From assembly GCF_910592395.1 (NCBI RefSeq), contig NC_088311.1:13892501-13956500 (forward strand): a DNA stretch of 64,000 nt, read 5' to 3'. This DNA comes from Lineus longissimus (taxonomy: Eukaryota; Nemertea; Pilidiophora; Heteronemertea; Lineidae). Below are positions 1 to 9,158 of this stretch, piece by piece. The notes below the pieces were generated by a model that was not told where the DNA came from, did not search any database, and saw nothing but the letters and a program-made list of their open reading frames with translations. A program made the translations under genes and the position numbers. Every line of letters starts with the position of its first letter. The stretch's first letter is position 1.

Positions 1-696
1 CGCGCTGCCTCCTGAGATAAAACTGCTTGCGACTCTCCGGTTTACAATTTTTATGCTTGCGGATCATTCCAACAGGTTATACTGGTGATACTGTCAACAT
101 ATCCCAACCAACCTCGAGTCGAGTAATTGCGGAGGTAAAAAACCTCACTAAACCAAATTTCTGAAACAAGATGACACTCCTCAATTATATGTTTTTATTA
201 TCAGATTCATCGATTTCACGGTGTTATCGGTGTGGTCGATCGAATGCATACAGTATTTGGATTCTAGGATCTTCGTTTTATGAGTGGAGATATTATGAGA
301 CGTTGGGAAGGGGATAAGTCATCCTTAGGGGTATCCATTGCGGCCTTAGCTTATGACGCCATTTTTGAACCCAAACATTCCCAGGTAACGATGATACTAT
401 TGTGTACAGAAAAAATATTTGTAATTTGCACTATTGAATACCCACGATCAATGAATGATAATATAATCTATAGGCAGAAATCAACAAGAAATATGACACG
501 AGTACCTGATGTGTCTTTTGAAGAACGATAAGTGTTACACTCAAACTTAAGCGGTCAACCTGGCTAAGTGGGGCGCTGAGTAGTTTTATGAATCCCATTT
601 TAGGTGGGGAACTTTGGGAAGTTGACCACTTAGGGTTTTATTGCACTTAAGTTAAGAACTTTTATATGGGCCCAGGAGTGTAATGACCAATCCCAG
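1..696. other. No recognisable gene
   Basis: AT-rich sequence left of the first transposon. The longest reading frame (280-531, plus) is 83 codons with no recognisable domain, repeat or splice context, and I do not believe it is a gene. No repeat shared with the rest of the window was noticed. Confidence 0.5.
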
Positions 697-2292
697 CCCT
701 CACCGAAAGGCAGTGCACTGAAAATGACTGCATCACACTGCTTTTGACTGAAACCCCCACTGCATATGACTGTCTTAGGCATATCATTTTTTCTTAATGT
801 TTTAAAACCACTGATTTTGACTGAAAGACCACTGCAAAGCACTGCCACTTGCATATCATTATGAACGACGTATTTCAAAAACACTGCCTATGACTGAAAG
901 ACCACTGATTTCCACTTCTCCAATTCTGATCGAAACCCGTGGCATTTTCAACATGACTGAAAACCACTGCTTTATGACTGTTGAGATTAAGACTTGATGG
1001 CAGTGTAAAGCAGTGGTAATTGCAGTCAAATTCAGTGTTAAATATCACCCATAATGCAACCTGAGACAGGAAGCTAGCAAGTTTGAATTTGATAGTCAAA
1101 CATTCAAGAAATCATGGTAGCTCTTCATATTTCTCGATATTTACCCGAATTTCAATATGAGAAGAGGGGAGTTTTAGTCAGTTTGAATTGGAACACATAA
1201 GGTATGTAAGGAGCCAATGAATGCAAAAAGGGTAATCTAGACAGACACTGTAGTTGTATTTTCAGCAAATCAAGAAGGCTGTAGGCCCTATAGGTGTTGT
1301 AATGTATGCATACACTGCAAGATATCTGCATGTATCTTCATGCATCTACTGTAGGCCCTATAGGTGTTAATTGTAATGTATGCATACACTGCAAGATATC
1401 TGCATAGGAGCTCAATACACATCAATCAGTCTGTTAGATCATTATTCTACAGGCCGCGTGCAGTTACTTTATTTGGACATCAATTTGATCTAGCTTCAAT
1501 CCCTGACATCACCACTGACAGTAGCTATGTGCCATGTGTTGTTTCAATTGTCTATAGTAACCCCATCTGACCACTGTCATTATGACAAAGTTTGCAATGA
1601 CGTAGGTCAAGGACGTGAATTTGTCATCTTTTTACTGTGTCACGTCATCATGCAATGGCGATGTCCTCTATTTGTGCAGATGACGTCATCACTGCCATAT
1701 TGGACGCAAACACACCGTCTAAAATAAGACAGCAAAAGTAACAGTCCGCTAGAAGTTTTTGCTTTTTCGAACAATTTCTTTGGTTGTCATCAGCACAGGG
1801 GGTTCACGTCCCCCAAACCTCTCTCGGCATCCGTGCCTGCATGCCATTGAATAAATTATTCATATTAACACTGAAAATGACTGCTCCCTCCAGGAGGTTT
1901 TGGAAATGGCAGTCAAAATCAGTGGTGTTTCAGTGTGGATTCAGTGTGCTGCGAAATATTTAAATTAACATTGAACCCCACTGCCAGCCCTGTGCATGAT
2001 GCATAGTGGGGAGTCATTTTCAGTGTCAAAAGCAGTGGAAATCAGTCAGCCTAAATATTTAAATGAGCACTGCTTTTGACTGCCTTACCACTGATTTTGA
2101 CTGTCTTACCACTGCTTATGACTCCCTAACCTCTATTTTTGATTGCTGTATAACTGTATGCTTTGGTAACGCGTGACTGAAAAACACTCCCTATGACTGC
2201 TTTCCACTGATTTCAACACTGCTATAAAAATGTGAGGTAACACTGCAACCTGACTGAATCCTGACTGATATCACACTGCTTTTCGGTGAGGG
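697..2292. mobile_element. TIR DNA transposon, non-autonomous, rich in subterminal repeats
   Basis: The left end CCCTCACCGAAAGGCAGTG (697-715) is matched in inverted orientation at 2274-2292 with one mismatch. AG lies directly outside each end (695-696 and 2293-2294), so a 2-bp target duplication is possible. Roughly the first 330 bp and last 430 bp are filled with copies of CACTG and TGACTG in both orientations, spaced about 8-20 bp, resembling subterminal transposase-binding arrays. The middle holds a local duplication and no transposase. It probably sits next to or in the Polinton relic, since polymerase-like sequence resumes about 50 bp to its right. Superfamily is not assigned: CACTA-type and other families with subterminal repeats are possible, but the ends match none I know with confidence. 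Confidence 0.72.
1280..1406 (+). repeat. Direct duplication inside the 5' TIR element
   Basis: About 52 bp starting CTGTAGGCCCTATAGGTG (1280-1331) recurs at 1350-1406 with a few extra bases (TTAA) inside the second copy. It is a simple local duplication in the element interior. Confidence 0.8.
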
Positions 2293-2339
2293 AGGTGTTC
2301 ATCAATACGCATATTTGACGAATATAATGCTGCTATTAG

Positions 2340-3007
2340 CATGAGGAAAACATCAATGAAATTTAACAAACCAATTTACAGTCTACAGTCTTGGAATTAG
2401 CCAAATTACTGATGTATTTTTCTACTATGAGGTGCTTCAACTATATTTTGGTGAGAAGAACATGGAACTACTGTATCTTGATACAGATTTCTTTGTACCG
2501 AAAATTAATACTGATGACTTAACTGAATACCTCAAAGGGTTAAAGGACCACTTTGACTTCAGTAACTATCCTCAGGATCATCCTCTCTATGACACTAACA
2601 AGAAGAAGGTGCCAGGTTATTTTAAGGATGAGCTAGGAGGAGAAGAGATGACTGAATTTATTGCACTTAGAAGTAAGATGTATGCTTACAGAACCAAGAC
2701 TATGACTTTGTCCAGAGAACATGACAAAGTGTCAGGAGCAAAGCTAGAATCTTCGAGAGCAAAGCTAGAATCGGATACTAAGAAATTAAAGAGTATTGGA
2801 AAGAATGTAGAAAAGAGAGATATTGCATTCAATTTTTATGTTGACTGTCTAGAGAATAGTAAGTCATTTAATCATATGATGAGACACTTAATATCAGATA
2901 AACACCAGATTTATCTAGAAGAAGTAAATAAGAAAAGTCTTAGTCCTTTTGATGACAAGAGATTCATACTGGAGGATGGGATAACTACGTTACCATTCGG
3001 GATGTAG
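2340..3007 (+). pseudogene. Protein-primed family B DNA polymerase, C-terminal fragment (Polinton/Maverick or adintovirus-like)
   Basis: The open part (2432-3007, 191 codons) begins near the palm motif C of family B polymerases: YLDTDFF, in place of the usual Y-x-DTDS. It then follows the order typical of Polinton/Maverick and related virus polymerases: a segment around SNYPQDHPLYD, a KKVPGYFKDELGG block, an LRSKMY motif, and a C-terminal HQIYLEEVNKKSLSPFDDKR block ending shortly after. About 90 bp upstream of 2432 contain the preceding conserved FNKPIY-type segment, but in shifted frames, so the gene is broken as well as truncated. A full polymerase of this class exceeds 1,000 residues; only the last fifth or so is present. 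It forms one relic with 4735-5360, split by the element at 3022-4724. This is an endogenised virus-like transposon remnant and is not functional. Confidence 0.82.
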
Positions 3008-3021
3008 ATTAGAGTAAAGTA

Positions 3022-4724
3022 TTTTTAGCTCAGCTGACTAAGTCAGCCGAGCTTGTCAAATAAGTTGTTCAGTGGCGTCCGTCTGTCCATCCATCCATCC
3101 ATCCATCCATCCGTCCGTCCGTTAAACCCATGGTGCACATTTTGTAACCGTAAGACCTAGAGACTTCAATTTTGCATTTCTGGATACTTCTGGTCAAACT
3201 CTACTTTCAAAACAAAATTTGTCGCCATTCGACCTATTTCCTGCGAGCGAGAGTGCATGAAGGAAACTGGCCTATATCGGCCTAGGAGCAGCAGAATTAG
3301 TCGAAATATGCTCTAATATTAAAATAAAATTCTTGAAAATCTATTTTATTGAGAAAAAGTTCAAAATTTTAACAGGAGAGGGCGCTACCTGCCTTTTAAT
3401 TATTTCTGCCGATTCAAATTCCCGCCCAATGACGTCAGCCATCAATGAAGTCTCCTATTTGCCAGTTCTCAAAACATGGCAGCTACACAACAAAAGCAGT
3501 AGCTCCAATAATCACTGTTCACTTCAGCTTCGTAATCGATTGTACCCCCACTTTATTATGTTTTGTGTGGTGTTCCTATTCAATCAACGATATAAGGCCT
3601 TATTATGTTGGTTTTAATTGAGAAGGTGCATTATAAGCGGCGTACGAAATACCGAAGCGGAGACAAAATGGCGGCATGTTGTTTACGCCATGTGAATAAT
3701 CTTGGAGCTCAAGTCAATGACACTCAAGTACCCAATTTTCTGCTTAAAAAGTAGTCTGGTAGGCGATATTATCACCAGTTCGTTTCAGTGGTAGTCATAA
3801 GGTCTTTAGGGACTACTTTCAGAAATTGGTTCTTGAAAATTTGGCCACATTTCTGTGAAAACGATATCGGAAGTGCATGCTCTGTTCGCGATGACATCGC
3901 CGATGTATTTTGAAGTGGAGAATTCCCACAGTATGTGCAGTGAATCGGCATGATTCTGTTCGCCTATTAAGTTTTAGTTCTACAATTCTTTCATGAGTAA
4001 AAAGTAGACATTCTATAAGCAATACAATAATGTCACTCCCATAAAAATTGATTGGAAATTGAGGGAGCTACGGCATTCTGTACGGCAACTGGCAGCGCTG
4101 AAAAAATACAGTGCAAACTGTACAATACCAAATGGCACATTTTAAAAAGCGCTCATTGGACAACATAGGGAATCACCAGAAATGACGTCATCGCTGGTCT
4201 AAATAGAAAACTACGGTGGCGCAGTAGAGCACAAGAAAAGGTTTAGCAATTAACTTCGTCATGCAAGCTTCAGCAACAAAACGATTTCTCATGAATGATT
4301 TATTTGATCATCATCAGCTTGTTTCCCCTGATAGACAAAAACATGATTTACAATTTCCATCAAAGTTTTCTATTTTGTGTATAGTCACATGTTATTTAAC
4401 TGGCAAGGAGGCAAGCAGTTTTGAATATTCGCGGGAAAATACTTCGTACTTGTAAACGAGGCTATGACAATGAGTATGCTCATTCATGGCATAAACTTCA
4501 TGTTTCGGTAAATATTTTTATACGATGATTTCACCCGAATTATGGTCAGGATTGAAGAATGAACAGTGGTATAATTATGTCAACCAAAAACATTGGTACC
4601 GTAGTGAACGCAAAAGGATATCAAATACCATGGAGCATGCCATTTTCATGCATAATGAACTAAACACCGGGAAGATATTAATGATATAACTCAGCTGAGC
4701 GCCAGGCCCTTGGGCCTCTTGTTT
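3022..4724 (+). mobile_element. Helentron-like non-autonomous element, family 1
   Basis: The left end is a T-run followed by AGCTCAGCTGACTAAG, whose GTCAG-GAG continuation can fold back on it. Within 60 bp comes a CTGTCC/ATCC microsatellite. The right end carries CTCAGCTGAG, then a short GC hairpin (AGGCCC TT GGGCCT, about 4705-4718), then CTTGTTT. This layout (T-run, short inverted repeat, microsatellite near the 5' end, inverted repeat plus hairpin at the 3' end) matches the second family at 5,363, 19,416 and 31,871, which retains a Helentron-type endonuclease. No coding capacity is seen inside. It splits the Polinton relic, whose two halves lie directly on either side. Assignment to Helentrons is by architecture only. 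Confidence 0.6.
3078..3123 (+). repeat. (ATCC)n / (GTCC)n microsatellite
   Basis: Seven or more ATCC units flanked by GTCC and GTCT variants, placed about 55 bp from the 5' end of the surrounding element. The second Helentron-like family has its microsatellite at the same relative position. Confidence 0.95.
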
Positions 4725-4734
4725 AAGTGTTAAT

Positions 4735-5360
4735 TAAATAAATTGATTATGACTATGACTTCATCATAAAGAGCAAAGCTAGCTTCGTCAAGAAAGAAAA
4801 GCTCGATTACATTATTAGTGAGAAGGAATGTGAGGAAGCATCTTTTGAGTACTACTTATCAAGGGAATTAAACATAAAATCTACTACTTTGAAGACAATA
4901 CCATTTTACAACTCGTGGTGGACATATGACTTTCTACCAGATGGGGGTAAAGCTTTTTGATCACATTGGTTGGATTGGGGTAGGGATATCAGTGTTTTCA
5001 GGAAAGGTCATTTTAGTTTAAGTGAGTTTTTTGCTGTTTGGCAAAAATGGATAAGTAAAGATAATTTTGGTCCAGAACTTGATCATGTTAAAGTACATTG
5101 TGATAACAATAATTACATAATGATTGAACTTACAGAAGATAAATATTATGCATTTAAGAAAGCCCGGTCTGAAATTAAAATTGACGGTAAGTTTTAAAAC
5201 CTGATGAATTGAATGAGTGGTTTGGGTTTAAACAAACAGAATTTACTAAGAAAGGTAAATACTACTCTACAAGACCACTTATATTTTATCTAACAAAACT
5301 TGCTTTAAGATCAAATCTGGTTGATACTAGTAAAACACTCTTGAATAATAAACCTTCAGA
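4735..5360 (+). pseudogene. Second gene of the Polinton/Maverick relic, possibly structural
   Basis: A frame running from about 4742 to 5197 is interrupted by one in-frame TGA at 4958-4960; a +1 shift then continues coding-like sequence to about 5360, where the next element begins. The 75-codon open part (4970-5197) has a GHFSLSEFF segment, alternating hydrophobic stretches and a KKARSEIK tail, followed in the shifted frame by an LNEWFGF segment. A motif of the form gaaSL-ELv ... v-i-l ... LgF is common in jelly-roll-type small capsid proteins of Polintons, so a structural role is plausible but weakly supported. It lies directly downstream of the polymerase fragment on the same strand once the intervening element is discounted. 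It is broken and incomplete at both ends. Confidence 0.4.
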
Positions 5361-5401
5361 TATTTTTGGCTCACCGTAAGGGGAGTCTATATGATAGCGC
5401 T

Positions 5402-5433
5402 GTGTCCGTCGTCGTCGTCGTCGTCGTCGTATC
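5402..5433 (+). repeat. (GTC)n microsatellite near Helentron 5' end
   Basis: A run of GTC units about 40 bp inside the element. The same run occurs at the same place in the copies at 19,460 and 31,915, so it is part of the family structure. Confidence 0.95.
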
Positions 5434-5439
5434 CTAACA

Positions 5440-6940
5440 GTGGCACGTTTCTTAACTGCTAGGGCTATGAACTTGAAATTTTGTACACAGAATGCCCTAG
5501 GTCAGGTGACCTCTGACAATGATTTTCGGTCTGATCTGATTCTCTGTTTGGCCACCAGGGGGGCAAATGTCGATATCTAAAAAGTGTGATATCTCGCTTA
5601 TCAGTGACTTTTTGTTTTCGATAAAACTTTTGTTGTAGGTACTCATAGCAAATATACATTTTATATTATACGGGTTTTTAATTTGACCTTGTTTTCAAGG
5701 TCACAGAGGTCATATGGCGTAAATTGGCCATTAGAGTGTAAACTATGGCACGTTTCTTAACCACTAAAGCTATGAACTTAAAACTTGGTACATATAACCC
5801 CCTATATCACAAAGCCTCTGGTGCTGAATTTTGGTTCGATCTGATTCCTCCACCAGGGGGCCAAAAGTGAAAATGATAAAAAGTGTGATATCTGGCTTAT
5901 AAGTGACTTGTTTTCGATAAAACTTTTGTTGTAGGTACTCATAGCAAATATACATTTTATATTATACGGGTTTTTAATTTGACCTTGTTTTCAAGGCCAC
6001 AGAGGTCATATGGTGTAAATTGGCCATTAAAGTGTAAACTATGGCACGTTTCTTAACCACTAAAGCTATGAACTCGAAAACTTGGTACATATAACCCCCT
6101 ATATCACATAGCCTCTGGTGCTGAATTTTGGTTCGATCTGATTCCTAACTTTGCCACCAGGGGGCCAAAATTGGAAATCTAAAAAGTATGATATCTCGCT
6201 TATAAGTGACTTGTTTTCGATAAAATTTTTATGGTAGGTACTGTTAGGAAGAATACATCACATGTTATACGGGTTTTCAATTTGACCTACTTTTCAAGGT
6301 CACAGAAGTCATATGGCGTAAATTGGCTGTTAGAGTGTAAACTATGGCACGTTTCTTAACCACCAAAGGTATGAACTTGAAACTTGGTGCATATAACCCC
6401 CTACATCAGATAACCTCTGATGTCGAATTTTGGCCTGATCTGATTCTTTATTCGGCCACCAGGTGCCATAATGGAAAAAGTAAGAAGTGCAATATCTTGC
6501 TTATTTGAGTGAATTGTATTGATAGAATTTTATGGCAGGGACTCCTAGCAAGGATACATCACATTTCGTATGATTTTTGGATTTGACCTCCTTTTCTAGG
6601 TCACAGAGGTCAAATGGCGTAAATTGACCGTTCGAGTGTAACCATGGCAGGTTTCTTAACTGCTAAAGCTATGAACTTGAAACTTGGTACATGTAACCCC
6701 CTACATCAGATAAACTCTGACACAGAATTTTGGCCCGATCTGATTCTTGACTTGGCCACCAGGGGGTCAAAACTGAAAAAGTAGGACGTGCAATATCTCG
6801 CTTATTAATGACTTTTTTTCGATGAAAATTTTTTATTTCAGGGACTCTTAGCAAGGATACACCATGTGTCTTACGATTTTTGATTTTGACCCTTCTTTTT
6901 AAGGTCACCGAGGTCAAATTGCAAAAATTAGGTGTTAGAG
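5440..6940 (+). repeat. ~301-bp tandem array inside Helentron 1
   Basis: Units anchored on GGCACGTTTCTTAAC start near 5442, 5747, 6043, 6345 and 6646, a period of about 301 bp. Each contains conserved blocks: CTATGAACTTGAAACTTGG, GGCCACCAGGGGG, ATATCTCGCTTAT and the paired half-sites TGACCT ... AGGTCA. After about 6,900 the repeat is degenerate. The same unit occurs in Helentron 2 (near 19,510 and 19,808, and again near 21,177) and Helentron 3 (near 31,977, 32,278, 32,581 and 33,917). Short ORFs here on the minus strand only reflect the periodicity. Confidence 0.9.
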
Positions 6941-7229
6941 TGTAAATTTTGCAAGTTTTTATGGTGGTTACCCCTGGCAAGGATACATGACATATCATAC
7001 GGGTTTTTGATTTGACCTACTTGTGAAGGTCACAGAGGTCAAACTCTAAAATTAGGTCAATTTTGCTGACGTGTCAATGTCATAGAGGTCAAATCACGTT
7101 AATGTGCCATTAAGAGTGTAATTACCGTGGTACGTTTCTAAACCACTAAAGCTATTAACTTGAAACTTAGTAGGCCTACACATTAAACCCTAGGTCACAT
7201 GTCGTTGTATCCTACTGTAGCACGTTTCT

Positions 7230-7935
7230 TAACCACTAGTGCTATGAATTTCAAACTTGTGCGTAATGATTATAGACAATGCCATAAGACCAATGCATGG
7301 ACTGATGCTATACATCAAGAATGACATCACTGTCATAGACACAACAACCCATCGAACAGACACTTTCGAAACAATCCTTCTTCGCTTACAGCCTCCGCAT
7401 TCCAATTCTTGTGAACAATGCCATGTCCTTTTCATAAATGTGTATCCAAATTCCACTTGGCCAACTTTAATCAACAATTTCCATACCTGCTTTTTGCCGT
7501 ACCAACAATTACAGAAATTCTTTATCATTGGAAATTTCAATAATATTGACAAACCAGTACTGGCAAATGATCCAGATTCACACAAACTCAAAAAAATTGT
7601 GCTCAACATGTACCAAAATGACTTGCAAACCATCATGATGTAGAGATATCAACTCGAACAATTTATTGGAGAACAAACCACAAAAGATCTGCCAAAACAA
7701 TCCCAAAGCGATCACCATCTATTTACACAATCAGATAATGGTATGTTGACCACCTATCAATTGAATGAAGAAACGAGCACCAAAAAAAACAAGAAAAAGG
7801 TTTACCAGTGCCCACATGCAGAATTAGATTTGATTTTCACCAATCAATTGAATTACCAATACATACACTCAGTGCAAGTACTTACCCAGACTTGGTCAAA
7901 TCATCAAATAATACGAACTGCCCTATCATATCAAC
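7230..7935 (+). pseudogene. EEP endonuclease domain relic, copy 1 (Helentron EN)
   Basis: Two reading frames (7257-7643 and 7743-7935) together resemble copy 2 downstream. They contain HGLMLYIKND, a FFIIGNFN block in place of the usual GDFN, then an LDLIFTN block and WSNHQIIRTAL, the position of the catalytic SDH motif. The N-terminal NARS-type motif is missing, because the repeat array runs straight into the domain near 7,255 (…GAATTTCAAACTTGTGCG). Changes at both acidic positions suggest it is inactive. A sequence-level resemblance to 8,098-8,600 indicates a duplication of the endonuclease region inside one element. Confidence 0.65.
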
Positions 7936-7949
7936 CATCAAATCTACTC

Positions 7950-8618
7950 AAAATTGTCTACCACAATGCCAGATCTGTTCACGCACACTTTCATGATTTG
8001 AAACTCGATCCAAACATAACAGCTGCATCAATTGTTGCATTAGCAGAAACCCGTCTGCGCCGATCTGATACCAACAACCACTATACAATGACCAATTTCT
8101 AACTTGTCCGCAATGACCAAAATACTAGCAATCCCATGCAAAGACCACCACATGGACTCATGATTTATGTGAAAAATGACATAAGGATCATGGAGAAACA
8201 ATTTATTTCCAGCAATGACTTTGAATCAATCTCTATTTGCATCAACCCAAAAGACTCCCATACAGTGATCCATGTCATTGCAATCTACACAGCACCAACT
8301 TGTACATTTCAAAACCTGGTCTACAGACTACAGGAATGTCTTTCAACATATGAACCCACTGAACGATACCTCATCATCGGTGATTTCAACATGAAGTCAA
8401 TAGCCAGTACCGAAAACTACAATTCAAGATTAGAAACCTACATGCTACAAGGATTTGATTTCACCCAGCACATGACTAAAAACACCACAGACTATGACTC
8501 AAAGTTAGACCTCGTCTTCACCAACACCACCCAATCACACGATATTGATCTTGTTGATGTTATAGACAATTATTGGTCATATCATAAACTTATATATACT
8601 GCCCTCTCTTATTACTAA
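7950..8618 (+). pseudogene. EEP (APE-like) endonuclease domain relic, copy 2 (Helentron EN)
   Basis: One frame covers the whole domain apart from an in-frame TAA at 8100-8102. Motifs in order: VYHNARSVHAH (N-terminal beta strand), VALAETRLR (catalytic Glu region), HGLMIYVKND, YLIIGDFN (Asp/Asn of the active site), LDLVFTNT and YWSYHKLIYTAL. The last is the SDH position with Tyr for Asp; the shorter copy at about 34,160 keeps Asp-His there, so the family probably once had the residue. The domain resembles CR1-type LINE endonucleases, which Helentrons carry as a C-terminal fusion. It ends about 100 bp before the element's 3' hairpin. Confidence 0.72.
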
Positions 8619-8718
8619 ACATCAATACACATCCAAAAAAACTCTGCATGCCTGATTGTCTTCAATCACCATATTCACCTCTAAACTAAGCATGATCCTG
8701 CCCTACTAAAAGATATAT

Positions 8719-8747
8719 ACGGTGAGCACAATGGCCCCTGGCCATTT
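8719..8747 (+). other. Helentron 3' terminus: inverted repeat plus hairpin
   Basis: TACGGTGAGC mirrors the 5' end GCTCACCGTA; it is followed by ACA and a GGCC-rich hairpin (AATGGCC CC TGGCCATT). The same terminus occurs at 21,570-21,594 and 34,304-34,333 (plus), and at about 20,692 and 52,213 (minus). Confidence 0.8.
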
Positions 8748-8759
8748 CATTTGTATCAT

Positions 8760-9158
8760 ACCTCTAACTGACCTTCTGAGGGGAGCCTCAGACACAGGTT
8801 TACTCTGAATCACTTTCTGACTAGGAGTAGGATCAACATGTGGAACAACACTCACGTCTGGAGATACAACAATGTTGTCATTTACATTTACACCTGGATT
8901 CACAACTTGATTTGGTAAAACACTCAACTGATCCTTGCTAATGTCTGGTAAAACATCATGTTGTGATACCTGCATCTTCGTACTGTCATCAAGACCTTTA
9001 CTACTCAAACCACTAAGGTCAATTAGTTGATCTAAATGCCTTTTCCTAATTCTGTCTTCAACCTGTACATGATAAGTAACTGGAACTAACTTGGATGTGA
9101 TTACACCTTGTACCCAAGTTTTGTCACCACCTCTTTAGTCTCTCACTAGCACCGAGTC
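8760..9158 (-). pseudogene. Gypsy Pol C-terminal tail (GPY/F-like region), frameshifted
   Basis: Continues the integrase in a shifted frame. About 9050-9158 encodes a GDSVLVRD-like block with one stop, then TWVQGVITSKLVPVTYHVQV and RKRHLDQL, a typical GPY/F-type chromatin/DNA-contact module. A hydrophilic tail follows, ending with APLRRSVR, just before Helentron 1 sequence replaces the rest. Coding stops at the junction and the last residues of the open frame (through 8706) derive from the Helentron terminus. Confidence 0.65.

Larger units (their letters stand above)
5363..8747 (+). mobile_element. Helentron-like element 1 with endonuclease relics and satellite array
   Basis: Begins with a T-run and GGCTCACCGTAAGG (5363-5380), then (GTC)n. 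Ends with TACGGTGAGC, the inverted complement of GCTCACCGTA, followed by the hairpin AATGGCCCCTGGCCATT. The inside holds a ~300-bp tandem array and then two relics of an exonuclease-endonuclease-phosphatase (EEP) domain. Helentrons are known to carry a non-LTR-type endonuclease at the C-terminus of their Rep-helicase, and here the EEP relic lies just inside the 3' end, as expected. No Rep or helicase is visible. Left flank is the Polinton relic and right flank is the truncated Gypsy element, so the sides do not match and no target duplication is seen. Confidence 0.72.

Noticed and set aside
630-1099. Two minus-strand frames of 74-84 codons
   Set aside because: They run through the dense CACTG/TGACTG repeats of the TIR element; the residues reflect the repeat motif and show no domain.
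5440-6940. CRISPR-like regular repeat
   Set aside because: The whole ~301-bp unit is repeated without unique spacers, and the window is eukaryotic.
5465-6998. Several related minus-strand frames beginning MYICYEYLQQ or similar
   Set aside because: They repeat every ~300 bp because the DNA is a tandem array; they have different frame breaks in each unit and no conserved end.
8706-8760. C-terminal residues GMIQMKWPGAIVLTVYIF of the Gypsy tail
   Set aside because: Most of these codons lie in the Helentron terminus (hairpin and GGTGAGC), so they are read-through and not Gypsy protein.
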